Assembly (NCBI RefSeq): GCF_900638385.1
Contig: NZ_LR134510.1
Location: 248,001 to 312,000, forward strand
Source of the DNA: Actinobacillus delphinicola
Lineage (GTDB): Bacteria; Pseudomonadota; Gammaproteobacteria; Enterobacterales; Pasteurellaceae
DNA length: 64,000 nt
Reading direction: 5' to 3'
Within the stretch, counting starts at the first letter, position 1, and each line of letters opens with the position of its first letter. The notes beneath the pieces were generated by a model. That model saw nothing but the letters and a program-made list of their open reading frames with translations, searched no databases and was not told the DNA's origin. Shown one piece after another: positions 56,504 through 64,000 of the stretch. Position numbers and translations under genes: made by a program.

Positions 56504-57867
56504 TGAATAAATCCTCCACGTTGTAAGAAATTACTTACTTGCGTTTTATCGTAAACTTTTTTTAATGGACGAAGATTGAAGAAGCTTTGTAAAGTTCCTG
56601 TGTTATCAAAGTTAGGTAAAACAATTTTATTTTTATCAACTGGGTTAACAAGATGTACGGTTGCTACGATAACGAGTTCTTGTTCTTTTGTTGAAGTAGA
56701 GGCATTACGGAAGAATGCGCCTAAAATTGGAACATCGCCAAGAAGTGGCACTTTTGATAAGCCTTCACTACGAGTCGTACTATACAATCCACCGATAACA
56801 AAGCTTTGCCCATTGGCTACTTCAAAACTAGATTGGCTACTTGTTGTATTTAAAATTGGCGCACCCGCTAATGTACCCACCACATCAGATACACTTTGAG
56901 CAAGTGCAACACGGATACGACCACTGTTTTCCACTTTGGCAGCAACTTGTAAATCAATACCGTAATTTTGATAGCTGGTTGTTGGCGTACCATTAGACGT
57001 ATATTGAACAACAGGAATTTGTCCCCCAATTAATACGTTCGCTTTATGTCCAGACAACATAGAAAGATTAGGTTGAGCTAAAATTTTGGCATCATTATTG
57101 TTGTGTAATGCATTGATGAAACCTTGAAAGTTAGCCGCATTGAAAGATATTTGTGTTGCACCTGAATTATCTTTATTAAATGATGCTATCGCTGAAGCAC
57201 TACTTAATGCATGATCAAATGCATCAGAAATTTTGCCACCAAGATATGACCAAGACATGCCAAGATTATCAACTAAGGATTTATTAATAGACGCTACTGT
57301 TAATTGCACATTAATTTGTTTAGGATCCAATACTTGGGCATCATTGATAACATTATCAAATGTATAGTGAGTTAAAATATCTTTACCTAAATCATCACCA
57401 ATAGTATCTGTGTCTTTATCTGGGGTATTACCAACGGCTGCTGCTACAATGCGTTGAGCATTTTCCAACTCTGCTTGATCTTTTGCTTTACCTTTAATGA
57501 CATAAGCTTGACCAATTTTTACAACTTGTAAATTAGTATTCGGTAACTTAATTTTAAGCTGACGATTGGAGTCAGAAGCATTACCAAGATCACTTACAAT
57601 AATATTTGCACTAAGTAAATTTTTATCTGTATTACTTAATACATTAACCTCTGTCATCCCTGCAGCTAATCCATAAAAGAGTAAGCGTTTGTCACCTAAA
57701 ATTTTATAATTTGCGATACTTGGATTAGTCACAAAAATAGTGTCAATTTTCTGGTTAAACGTCATTTCACGACTTTCACCCGGTGCTAGCGTGATAGTCT
57801 GAGCCTGTAAAATTCCAGGCATGACCATCACCGCAAGTGTCATAACAAATAGAAATAACTTACGCAT
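56500..57867 (-). CDS. rcpA: RcpA, outer-membrane secretin
   Basis: 455 residues. Signal peptide about 1-22, an N-terminal CpaC-type domain (ESREMTFNQKIDTIFVTNPSIANYKI), a BON-like middle, and a C-terminal secretin domain with VANGQSFVIGGLY and KVPLLGDVPILGAFFR. Forms the outer-membrane channel for the pilus. Confidence 0.96.
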   Translation of the reverse strand: MRKLFLFVMTLAVMVMPGILQAQTITLAPGESREMTFNQKIDTIFVTNPSIANYKILGDKRLLFYGLAAGMTEVNVLSNTDKNLLSANIIVSDLGNASDSNRQLKIKLPNTNLQVVKIGQAYVIKGKAKDQAELENAQRIVAAAVGNTPDKDTDTIGDDLGKDILTHYTFDNVINDAQVLDPKQINVQLTVASINKSLVDNLGMSWSYLGGKISDAFDHALSSASAIASFNKDNSGATQISFNAANFQGFINALHNNNDAKILAQPNLSMLSGHKANVLIGGQIPVVQYTSNGTPTTSYQNYGIDLQVAAKVENSGRIRVALAQSVSDVVGTLAGAPILNTTSSQSSFEVANGQSFVIGGLYSTTRSEGLSKVPLLGDVPILGAFFRNASTSTKEQELVIVATVHLVNPVDKNKIVLPNFDNTGTLQSFFNLRPLKKVYDKTQVSNFLQRGGFIQ

Positions 57868-57872
57868 AATAC

Positions 57873-58649
57873 CTATCCTCTTAATTGACGGATTAATAGA
57901 CTTTCGCTATTTACGGCTGCAGGGGCTGCAGCTGGAAGAGCAACTAATGAAATACCAGATTCTAGTCGGTATAACTGTTTTAATTGTTTAAGTGTCATTT
58001 TCAACACTATGCGACCTGCAATACCGCTATTTGATTTTGCATTGGGTTTGTCGATACGCAAGACTTGGAGGTAATCCAAAACTTTGACGAGATTACTTTT
58101 GTTATCTCGGTAAAACTGACCGAATAATGAAACATGCGCCCCTGTTTTTAGGGTGGTCAAAAGATAAGACTGATCAAGAGGTATTGTTAGCGTATAAGCA
58201 ATATCTTTATTTGGATCTAAGTTAGCTACGATGTAATCATCAGATTTCGGAGAAATAAGTACTTTAGGATCAATCATGCTACCTTTAGTCACGTTTTCCG
58301 TAAGTAAGAAAGCGCTTAATGTACCGTTATCTGTTTGATCTAAGTCTGGACGGATATTGAAAACAATTTGTGGAATTGCTTTTTTTTCATCTGCTTTAAC
58401 AGGAATAGAATAGGTTTTTGTTGTAACTTTATAATCACCTACTTGTAAAACGGTTCCTTTCGCCAGATCTTTTGTGGCAACTGCCGTTTCAAGAACAACA
58501 TTTCTATATACTGGTTTTTGTGCAACAACTTGTTCTTGGTGGCGGATCTCCGCACGTTCATCGTCGTGTGACTTATTCATCACAACAAGACCAACTACAC
58601 CTACCCCTAATATTAGAAACGAAATGATAAATAAAAGACGATAATTCAT
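57873..58649 (-). CDS. rcpC: RcpC (CpaB family) Flp pilus assembly protein
   Basis: 258 residues: N-terminal signal/anchor (about 5-24) and a beta-clip SAF-type domain (ATKDLAKGTVLQVGDYKV). Five bases separate it from rcpA. Periplasmic component of the secretin complex. Confidence 0.92.
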   Translation of the reverse strand: MNYRLLFIISFLILGVGVVGLVVMNKSHDDERAEIRHQEQVVAQKPVYRNVVLETAVATKDLAKGTVLQVGDYKVTTKTYSIPVKADEKKAIPQIVFNIRPDLDQTDNGTLSAFLLTENVTKGSMIDPKVLISPKSDDYIVANLDPNKDIAYTLTIPLDQSYLLTTLKTGAHVSLFGQFYRDNKSNLVKVLDYLQVLRIDKPNAKSNSGIAGRIVLKMTLKQLKQLYRLESGISLVALPAAAPAAVNSESLLIRQLRG

Positions 58650-58707
58650 AATAAATCCTTAGATCTTTGTGACAAATTAAAAACCTAATAACGAAGAAAA
58701 CCCTTTA

Positions 58708-59181
58708 CTAACTCACGAGAGGAAAAAACAAAACCTCCTGCAAAAGAAACCCACCAGCAATAGCTACTCCATAAGGAAGTCCTCTCTCTTTAACATTTCT
58801 GCGGAAAAATATCAGACCACCGAGCGCCAAAATGACACCTAAGACGGTCACAAAGAAGAAAAAGAACATTAACTGTGATGGTGGGATTGCTAAAACGAGT
58901 ATCGATAACAGTTTGATATCGCCAGCACCAATAATGTGAATAAGGAAAAGAAAAAAGCCTATGGCCAAAATTACAAGTGCAGGAACAAAATAAATATTTC
59001 CGTGCAATAAAATGGAATAAGGAAGAATCGCACACCCTAACGCAAACACAAGCTGATTGCTGATCAAACGGTGTCTAACATCGGAGCAGCTAATCATAAT
59101 AAGTGTTGTAACGATGGCAACCGAACAAATGAAAAAGATTCCCACCATTCCCAAACTAATGCTATATGATGCAGGGAGCAT
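58708..59181 (-). CDS. tadV: TadV, type IV prepilin peptidase
   Basis: 157 residues, four to five membrane helices, A24 family. Catalytic aspartates are D34 in SDVRHRLISNQL and D88 in the GxGD motif (GAGDIKLLS). Cleaves the Flp prepilins and TadE/F pseudopilins at the G|x(4)E site. Confidence 0.95.
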   Translation of the reverse strand: MLPASYSISLGMVGIFFICSVAIVTTLIMISCSDVRHRLISNQLVFALGCAILPYSILLHGNIYFVPALVILAIGFFLFLIHIIGAGDIKLLSILVLAIPPSQLMFFFFFVTVLGVILALGGLIFFRRNVKERGLPYGVAIAGGFLLQEVLFFPLVS

Positions 59182-59305
59182 ACTTACGACCTAAAAATAC
59201 AAAAATTATAAAAAATGAAAATTTTTCAAAACTATTAATAGGTTGCCACCTTTTAAGATGACAACCTCATTACTATTTATACATCTATATTAAAACAATA
59301 GACTA

Positions 59306-59587
59306 TTAAGCTGGTGTAGAACTTGTTGATGCACCAGTAACGCTTAATGTAGCTGTACTGATTGCAGAGCTTAAGCTACCGAAGCGGTCTTCTAATTTAT
59401 GGATGAAACCATTTTTGTTGTAGAATACTGCGATGATCATTGCAGCTACAGCTACAGCGATTAGACCGTATTCAATTGCAGTTACACCGCGTTCGTCTTT
59501 AGCGAATGCACGGATACCAGAACGTACTGCTGAACGTACATTTTCAGTTACTGTTACGTATGCTTTTGTAGAAAGTTCATTTAACAT
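59306..59587 (-). CDS. flp: Flp prepilin, second gene of the operon (probable major pilin)
   Basis: 93 residues. Leader of 34 residues ending DERG; cleavage expected at G34|V35, giving VTAIEYGLIAVAVAAMIIAV with the conserved Glu-Tyr at 39-40. A Ser/Thr-rich tail of about 20 residues follows. Its hydrophobic core resembles the major Flp1 pilin of Aggregatibacter. A short hairpin (ATTTTCAT/ATGAAAAT, 59603-59620) and GAGGTAA precede the start. Confidence 0.93.
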   Translation of the reverse strand: MLNELSTKAYVTVTENVRSAVRSGIRAFAKDERGVTAIEYGLIAVAVAAMIIAVFYNKNGFIHKLEDRFGSLSSAISTATLSVTGASTSSTPA

Positions 59588-59718
59588 TTTTTACCTCACT
59601 CAATTTTCATTTATGAAAATTAATAACTATTAACTTGGAGTTCTTCCAATACACATTAAGAACACGTTATAGGTCACATATCTGCTTCTAATCGCATTCT
59701 CTTCAAAATTATGTATAA

Positions 59719-59979
59719 TTAGTGGTCGTTTACCGTGAGTAGCGCTGTTTTGATTGCATCCGCCATACCATTCAATTTTGCACCTAAGCTTTGGACAAAA
59801 CTGCCCTTACCGTAGGCAATAAAAATAACAGCTGCAGAAATAGCAAAAGCGATCAATCCATACTCAATAGACGTCACACCACGTTCGTTTTTAGCAAAAT
59901 ATCGAACGATTTTCGTTGTGGCGACATCAGCAAGTTCATTTGCCATGACGTATGCCTTTATTGAAAAGTTGTTCAACAT
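59719..59979 (-). CDS. flp: Flp prepilin, first gene of the operon
   Basis: 86 residues. Leader of 34 residues ending NERG, cleavage at G34|V35, then VTSIEYGLIAFAISAAVIFI with Glu-Tyr at 39-40. Paralogous to the next gene, sharing leader MLN-x-x-S-x-KAYV. Ribosome binding site AGGTAGG. First gene of the tad operon. Confidence 0.93.
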   Translation of the reverse strand: MLNNFSIKAYVMANELADVATTKIVRYFAKNERGVTSIEYGLIAFAISAAVIFIAYGKGSFVQSLGAKLNGMADAIKTALLTVNDH

Positions 59980-60098
59980 TTTTAAACCTACCTAATTTTC
60001 GTAATCGAAGATTAACCCTTATATGTTCTTTCCGTAGAAGGATACGTCCCATACTCCCTCTAAGTGGTTACAAGAATATCATTCTTATTTTTCTTATC

Positions 60099-60107
60099 AA
60101 GTGCGGT
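60099..60107 (+). other. Haemophilus-type DNA uptake sequence core
   Basis: Exact AAGTGCGGT followed by ATTTTTT, the AT-rich flank expected on that side. Confidence 0.75.
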
Positions 60108-60472
60108 ATTTTTTGGCTTTTTGTATAGCTTACTAACTATTAAGGAATATTTTTTTGCGAAAAACTTGGCGTGAAGCCTTATATCACTAGGATTTAGTAC
60201 TTCATAAAGGGTAGGATAAGAATAATTATATATTTCTTATTATGATTAAAAAATATACAAAACAATTAAAAACATAATTGCTACAATAGATAAATTCTAT
60301 TAAAATTTTACTTATAACGATTAATTTTTAAGCAAAATAACCTAAAAATTACCTATATTTTTTCATTTTTTATTTACATTTTTAGGTCAACTTTTCTGAA
60401 TTTTGCTTTTTTTTAAGCAATTTTTAATAGAAATAGATTTCCGATTCATTTCATCAGGATTTATAAACGCTT

Positions 60473-60501
60473 AAAAAACACACTTTAAAAGGGTGTTTTT
60501 T
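60473..60501. terminator. Orphan bidirectional terminator-like hairpin
   Basis: AAAAAACAC/GTGTTTTTT stem around ACTTTAAAAGG, in the middle of the gene-free region, about 285 bp downstream of the phosphopantetheinyl transferase gene, whose transcript it might end. Confidence 0.5.
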
Positions 60502-60785
60502 ATACTAATTGTTAAATAACATCGATTTTAAGATTTTTATAAAGATTCTCTATTTTATTAAATATGATTTAGTAAGATTAAATATCGTTTAAAATTAAAC
60601 TAAAAATAAATTATTTTCTTAATTTTATTCTAATGACATCTCTTTGTTCGATAGATAAATGTTAAATAAAAGTGTATTTTTTAACGTATTTAGTACGATT
60701 AATTTACATTTGTTAATGTTTATAGTTATATAAAAATTTGATCTAGCAAAAAAACTCAATTTTTTAATCAAAAATAGGTAGTATT

Positions 60786-61511
60786 CTAATTAACTAGAAT
60801 TAATTTAGTCCGATTTAAGCGTTGAAAGGTCTTTTGGCTAGTAGTGAGATGATAACAAAGTAGATTCACCTCGGTTGCTGATACCATGCCAATGAAAACG
60901 GCAAGATAGAAAGGAAGTTCAGAACAAAAGACCAGTTTACCCACTGGACAATAATCTGTAGTAAGACATTGATTTTGCGGGGAATATTGAATATCAGAAA
61001 GTTTTCGCAATCCAATTCCTGTCGCTTTTAAAACTGCTTCACGAATACACCATAATTCATAAAAAGCTGTTTCCTGATGCTTTTGTTGCTGAAACCATGC
61101 TAATTCCATGGGGTTCGCAAAATGCTTTAATAACGCAATATAATTCCGTTTATGAGTTACGGATTCCATATCAATTGCGACTAAAGGTTTCATCCCTATT
61201 GGACTCTTAGCCAAGATAACAATCACCCATTCTCCTGAATGGCTAATATTAAAATCAAAAAAATTACTCCGAATTTGCGGGCGTCCTAATTCGTCTTTTT
61301 CAATTTTTGCCATTAGGTTAGCAAAATCAGGATAGGTTTTCCCGAGTTGCCATAGGAGAAAATAAGCTAAACGACGGCGCTGATAACTTTTCTGCTGGGC
61401 AGGATTGGGATTTTCAGGTAAATGAACGTAACTTGGCAATGCATGTTCAGGGAAATCTTGCCAATTTTGGGGGTCATTTAAATTCGCATAGGCGATAGAA
61501 TACTTTGTCAT
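60786..61511 (-). CDS. 4'-phosphopantetheinyl transferase, Sfp/AcpT type
   Basis: 241 residues from the ATG at 61509-61511 after TTGGA; the upstream extension runs through the htpG terminator and is rejected. Sfp-fold motifs: FNISHSGEWVIV, the metal-binding VAIDMESV (about 123-130) and ELWCIREAVLKATGIGL. Resembles Haemophilus HI0152. It would transfer phosphopantetheine to a carrier protein, the acpP product being the only one in the window. Located between the tad operon and htpG. Confidence 0.88.
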   Translation of the reverse strand: MTKYSIAYANLNDPQNWQDFPEHALPSYVHLPENPNPAQQKSYQRRRLAYFLLWQLGKTYPDFANLMAKIEKDELGRPQIRSNFFDFNISHSGEWVIVILAKSPIGMKPLVAIDMESVTHKRNYIALLKHFANPMELAWFQQQKHQETAFYELWCIREAVLKATGIGLRKLSDIQYSPQNQCLTTDYCPVGKLVFCSELPFYLAVFIGMVSATEVNLLCYHLTTSQKTFQRLNRTKLILVN

Positions 61512-61517
61512 TCCAAT

Positions 61518-61543
61518 AAAAAAGCTCGCCGAAACGAGCTTTC
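61518..61543 (-). terminator. Terminator after htpG
   Basis: AAAGCTCG/CGAGCTTT stem with a six-base loop and T run in the minus direction, just before the transferase start codon. Confidence 0.8.
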
Positions 61544-61560
61544 TCCTTAATTTGCTTGCA

Positions 61561-63444
61561 TTATGCAAGTAATTTGTTCATACGTTTTACAAATGCAGTT
61601 GGATCTTGAAGTGAACCGCATTCCGTAAAGAGCGCTTCTTCAAAGAGTAATTCTACCCAATCATTAAAGGTCGTGTCATCCCCTATTTCAGAGACTTTTT
61701 TGACTAATGGATGCGTTGGGTTAATTTCCAAGGTGTACTTAATTTCAGGCACACTTTGTCCTGTGGCTGCAAAAAGTTTTGCCATTTGCGTTGTCATTTC
61801 ATCTTGTTCGGTAGAAACAATCGCAGGGGTATCTGTCAAGCGATTCGTTAATTTCACACCTTTTACACGATCGCCAAGATAAGCTTGTACACGCTCAATA
61901 AAGCCGCCAAACTCTTCTTGTTGCTGTTCTTGTAGCGCTTTTTCTTCACTATTTGCAAGATCACCCAGATCAAGATTTGCTTTGGTTACAGATTGTAACG
62001 GTTTGCCATCAAATTCAGTTAAGAAACTCAACATCCATTCATCAATACGATCTGCGAGTAAAAGTACTTCGATACCTTTTTTATTAAATAATTCCAAATG
62101 CGGGCTATTTTTCGCAGCCACATAGGTATCGGCAGTGATATAGTAAATCGCTTTTTGCCCTTCTTGCATACGTACAACATAATCTTCAAGCGAAGTAGTT
62201 TGGTCAATGCCTTCATTTTTACTAGAGGCAAAACGCAGTAATTTTGCAATATTTTCCGCATTCGCCATGTCTTCAGCTAGCCCTTCTTTTAGCACAACGC
62301 CAAATTCACGCCAAAAACGTTGATATTTCTCTACATCATTTTTCGCTAAATCTTCTAAAATTTGTAAAGAACGTTTTGTCAAAGCACGACGTAACGCAGC
62401 CGTCACTTTGTTATCTTGCAAAATTTCACGGGAAACATTAAGCGGTAAATCACTGGTATCCAAAAGACCACGCATAAAACGCAAATAATTCGGCATAAAG
62501 GCTTGCGCATCATCCATAATAAATACACGTTGTACGTAAAGTTTTAAGCCGTGTTGCATGTCACGTGTAAAGAGATCGAATGGTGCTTGGCTTGGTACAT
62601 AAAGTAAGCTGGTATATTCTAGATTTCCTTCTACTTTATTACGTGCCCATGTAAGCGGTGCTTGATAGTCATGGGTAAGATGTTTATAAAATTCAATGTA
62701 TTCTTCATCGGTAACATCGTTTTTATTGCGCGTCCAAAGGGCTTGTGCTTTGTTAATTTGTTGCCATTGTTGCCCTGATACTTCGCCTTTTTCATCATAT
62801 TGTGTAACCCATAATTCAACAGGTAAATCAATATGATCGGAATATTTACTGATTACTGCACGAAGCTGCCCTTCGCTGGCGAAGGCTTTTTCTTCATCAC
62901 GTAAATGTAAGGTAATTTCAGTCCCACGATCCTCTTTTTCGATAGTAGAAATCGTATACTCACCTTCCCCGGTGGATTCCCAAAGTACACCATTCGCTTT
63001 GCTATCGCCCGCTAAGCGAGTTTTTACTGTCACCTTGTCCGCAACGATGAATGCGGAATAGAATCCAACCCCAAATTGCCCGATAAGTTGGCTATTTTTC
63101 GCTTTATCTTCGCCCATAGCAGCTAAAAATTCCTTAGTGCCAGATTTAGCGATCGTCCCTAAATTTTCAATCACTTGTTGGCGATCCATCCCGATACCAT
63201 TATCGCTAATAGTAATGGTGTTTGCGTTGCTATCTGCTTGAATACGCACACGTAATTGTCCATCGCCTTCATATAAAGCAGGATCAGAAAGCGCTTTAAA
63301 TCGTAATTTATCCGCCGCATCAGAAGCATTTGAAATTAATTCACGCAAAAAAATCTCTTTGTTGGAATACAAAGAATGGATCATTAATTGGAGAAGTTGT
63401 TTGACTTCGGATTGGAAACCGAGTGTTTGTTGATCTTGACTCAT
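61561..63444 (-). CDS. htpG: Chaperone protein HtpG (bacterial Hsp90)
   Basis: 627 residues, full length. N-terminal GHKL ATPase: [42 protein letters not shown] and [15 protein letters not shown]. The middle domain arginine (LNVSREILQ) and the C-terminal dimerisation domain follow. A sigma-32 promoter match lies 43-70 bp upstream, inside a dispersed repeat. Confidence 0.98.
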   Translation of the reverse strand: MSQDQQTLGFQSEVKQLLQLMIHSLYSNKEIFLRELISNASDAADKLRFKALSDPALYEGDGQLRVRIQADSNANTITISDNGIGMDRQQVIENLGTIAKSGTKEFLAAMGEDKAKNSQLIGQFGVGFYSAFIVADKVTVKTRLAGDSKANGVLWESTGEGEYTISTIEKEDRGTEITLHLRDEEKAFASEGQLRAVISKYSDHIDLPVELWVTQYDEKGEVSGQQWQQINKAQALWTRNKNDVTDEEYIEFYKHLTHDYQAPLTWARNKVEGNLEYTSLLYVPSQAPFDLFTRDMQHGLKLYVQRVFIMDDAQAFMPNYLRFMRGLLDTSDLPLNVSREILQDNKVTAALRRALTKRSLQILEDLAKNDVEKYQRFWREFGVVLKEGLAEDMANAENIAKLLRFASSKNEGIDQTTSLEDYVVRMQEGQKAIYYITADTYVAAKNSPHLELFNKKGIEVLLLADRIDEWMLSFLTEFDGKPLQSVTKANLDLGDLANSEEKALQEQQQEEFGGFIERVQAYLGDRVKGVKLTNRLTDTPAIVSTEQDEMTTQMAKLFAATGQSVPEIKYTLEINPTHPLVKKVSEIGDDTTFNDWVELLFEEALFTECGSLQDPTAFVKRMNKLLA

Positions 63445-63484
63445 TTTTTATCCTTATGGTTAATAAACGATAAATAGTTTCCAC

Positions 63485-63542
63485 AAAAATGGGGGCGGGT
63501 TACAAAAAATCAACCACGCCCCCATTTTCGTTAAAATTTATG
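63485..63542 (-). repeat. Dispersed repeat, copy 8 (expanded palindrome) upstream of htpG
   Basis: On the minus strand: core CATAAATTTT, AAC, GAAAATGGGGGCGTGG, then a spacer and the inverted arm CGCCCCCATTTT. The 12-bp arms (63486-63497 and 63517-63528) are perfectly complementary with extra GGTT/AACC pairing inside. Begins two bases after the stop codon of the alcohol dehydrogenase gene and ends 40 bp before htpG. Confidence 0.75.
63487..63514 (-). promoter_or_regulatory. Sigma-32 promoter of htpG within a dispersed repeat
   Basis: On the minus strand GTTGATT (63508-63514), 13-base spacer, CCCCATTT (63487-63494). The -10 box is a perfect RpoH match and is formed by the arm of the repeat; the -35 box keeps TTGA. 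Confidence 0.6.
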
Positions 63543-63543
63543 C

Positions 63544-64000
63544 TTAATCAAATTTTACTGCGGGTGAAAAAGTGCGTTTCACAATATCTTTTACTTCCGC
63601 AGGTGTGACTTTACGATTTTCGCCAATGCCTACCCAGCCACGATCTTGGAAACGTTTCTCAATAATTTCTGGCGCAGTCGCATAATCTTCTGTGTAATCA
63701 GATAATGCGGTTTTAATCCCAATAGAATTAAAGAAAGTTTCCGTTTTTTGAATCGCTTGGTGTGCTTTTTCATCGTCCGAACCGCTCGTAATTTGCCATA
63801 CACGTTCTGCGTATTGTACTAATTTGGCTTTTTTATCCTCAAAGCAATGTTCATAATAACGTGGTGCGACAATCGCTAAGGTGCGCGCATGATCAATGCC
63901 GAAAAGTGCGGTAAATTCATGCCCAATCGCATGCACGCCCCAATCTTGTGGCACGCCTTGTGCAATTAAGCCATTTAATGCCATAGTACAGCTCCACATA
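63544..64000 (-). CDS. yqhD: Iron-containing (NADPH-dependent) alcohol dehydrogenase, YqhD-like, C-terminal part
   Basis: The frame enters from the right edge; about 152 C-terminal codons are visible. MALNGLIAQGVPQDWGVHAIGHEFTA and GIDHARTLAIVAP contain the two histidines that bind the active-site metal in group III alcohol dehydrogenases, and the YAERVWQITSGSDDE stretch matches YqhD, which reduces short aldehydes with NADPH. The N-terminal nucleotide-binding domain lies outside. An uptake core is inside the coding sequence at 63904. Confidence 0.85.
   Translation of the reverse strand, partial: MWSCTMALNGLIAQGVPQDWGVHAIGHEFTALFGIDHARTLAIVAPRYYEHCFEDKKAKLVQYAERVWQITSGSDDEKAHQAIQKTETFFNSIGIKTALSDYTEDYATAPEIIEKRFQDRGWVGIGENRKVTPAEVKDIVKRTFSPAVKFD
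63904..63912 (+). other. Haemophilus-type DNA uptake sequence core inside yqhD-like gene
   Basis: Exact AAGTGCGGT followed by AAATT on the plus strand. Confidence 0.75.

Larger units (their letters stand above)
59980..60785. other. 800-bp AT-rich intergenic region upstream of the tad operon
   Basis: No gene is visible on either strand. It presumably holds the flp promoter on the minus strand and any silencing (H-NS-type) or activator sites; most of it is A+T runs. Contains one DNA uptake core (60099) and a symmetric hairpin (60473-60501). Confidence 0.6.

Overview
The window is a chromosomal segment of a gamma-proteobacterium, most likely a member of the Pasteurellaceae. The evidence is an AT-rich base composition, Haemophilus-like protein sequences throughout (Lon, DsbC, HolD, a TehA-like carrier, an HI0152-type phosphopantetheinyl transferase), a complete Aggregatibacter/Pasteurella-style flp-rcp-tad pilus locus, and two exact copies of the Haemophilus-type DNA uptake core AAGTGCGGT. 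The species cannot be fixed from the sequence alone; only two uptake cores were seen by eye.

Layout. 1-3.3 kb: a DUF47/PhoU-like gene cut by the window edge, a CYTH triphosphatase and radA. 3.3-8.4 kb: an HxlR regulator, then a sugar cassette (FucP-type permease, DUF4432 epimerase-like protein, ribokinase-type kinase, SorC-type regulator) that matches the deoxyribose genes deoP-deoX-deoK in content. 8.4-20 kb: housekeeping genes lon (with a sigma-32 promoter), tRNA-Ser(UGA), smpB, fhs, a yaaW/xre divergent pair, serS, a uracil-DNA-glycosylase-like gene, rarA, lolA and two tandem DUF2799 lipoproteins. 20-24 kb: ftsK, whose linker is enlarged by fourteen 45-bp repeats and a hexanucleotide run. 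24-31 kb: rluB, yciO, dsbC, acpP, rimI-holD, rsmC and ppiD. 31-34.3 kb: a very AT-rich accessory island of two unrecognised genes (HNH-like nuclease plus membrane helices; coiled-coil plus one membrane helix) that abuts a 5'-truncated cysteine-cluster gene. 34.3-43 kb: rpsB and tsf, unusually separated by a terminator and gfa, then ybaK, hemG, a TehA-like gene, thrS with a structured leader, udk and dcd. 43-60 kb: the tad pilus locus on the minus strand, reading flp, flp, tadV, rcpC, rcpA, rcpB, tadZ, tadA, tadB, tadC, tadD and then two consecutive tadE-tadF-tadG sets. 60-64 kb: an 800-bp AT-rich gap, a phosphopantetheinyl transferase, htpG and the 3' end of a yqhD-like alcohol dehydrogenase.

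The most unexpected element is a dispersed family of short repeats, about 28 nt for the core and about 44 nt when a second inverted arm is present. There are eight intergenic copies (3.27, 8.35, 14.76, 29.06, 37.47, 41.35, 50.81 and 63.5 kb) and one candidate inside ftsK. Nearly every copy lies immediately 3' of a gene, three supply or overlap the stop codon of that gene, and the htpG copy contains a good sigma-32 promoter match.

How genes work together: the tad block encodes prepilins, prepilin peptidase, outer-membrane secretin complex, ATPase, inner-membrane platform and pseudopilins with two alternative TadG proteins, all for one adhesive Flp pilus. The deo-like genes would import, epimerise and phosphorylate a pentose. 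The two-gene island is the best candidate for an undescribed system, possibly defence or intercellular conflict; its function is not known from the sequence.
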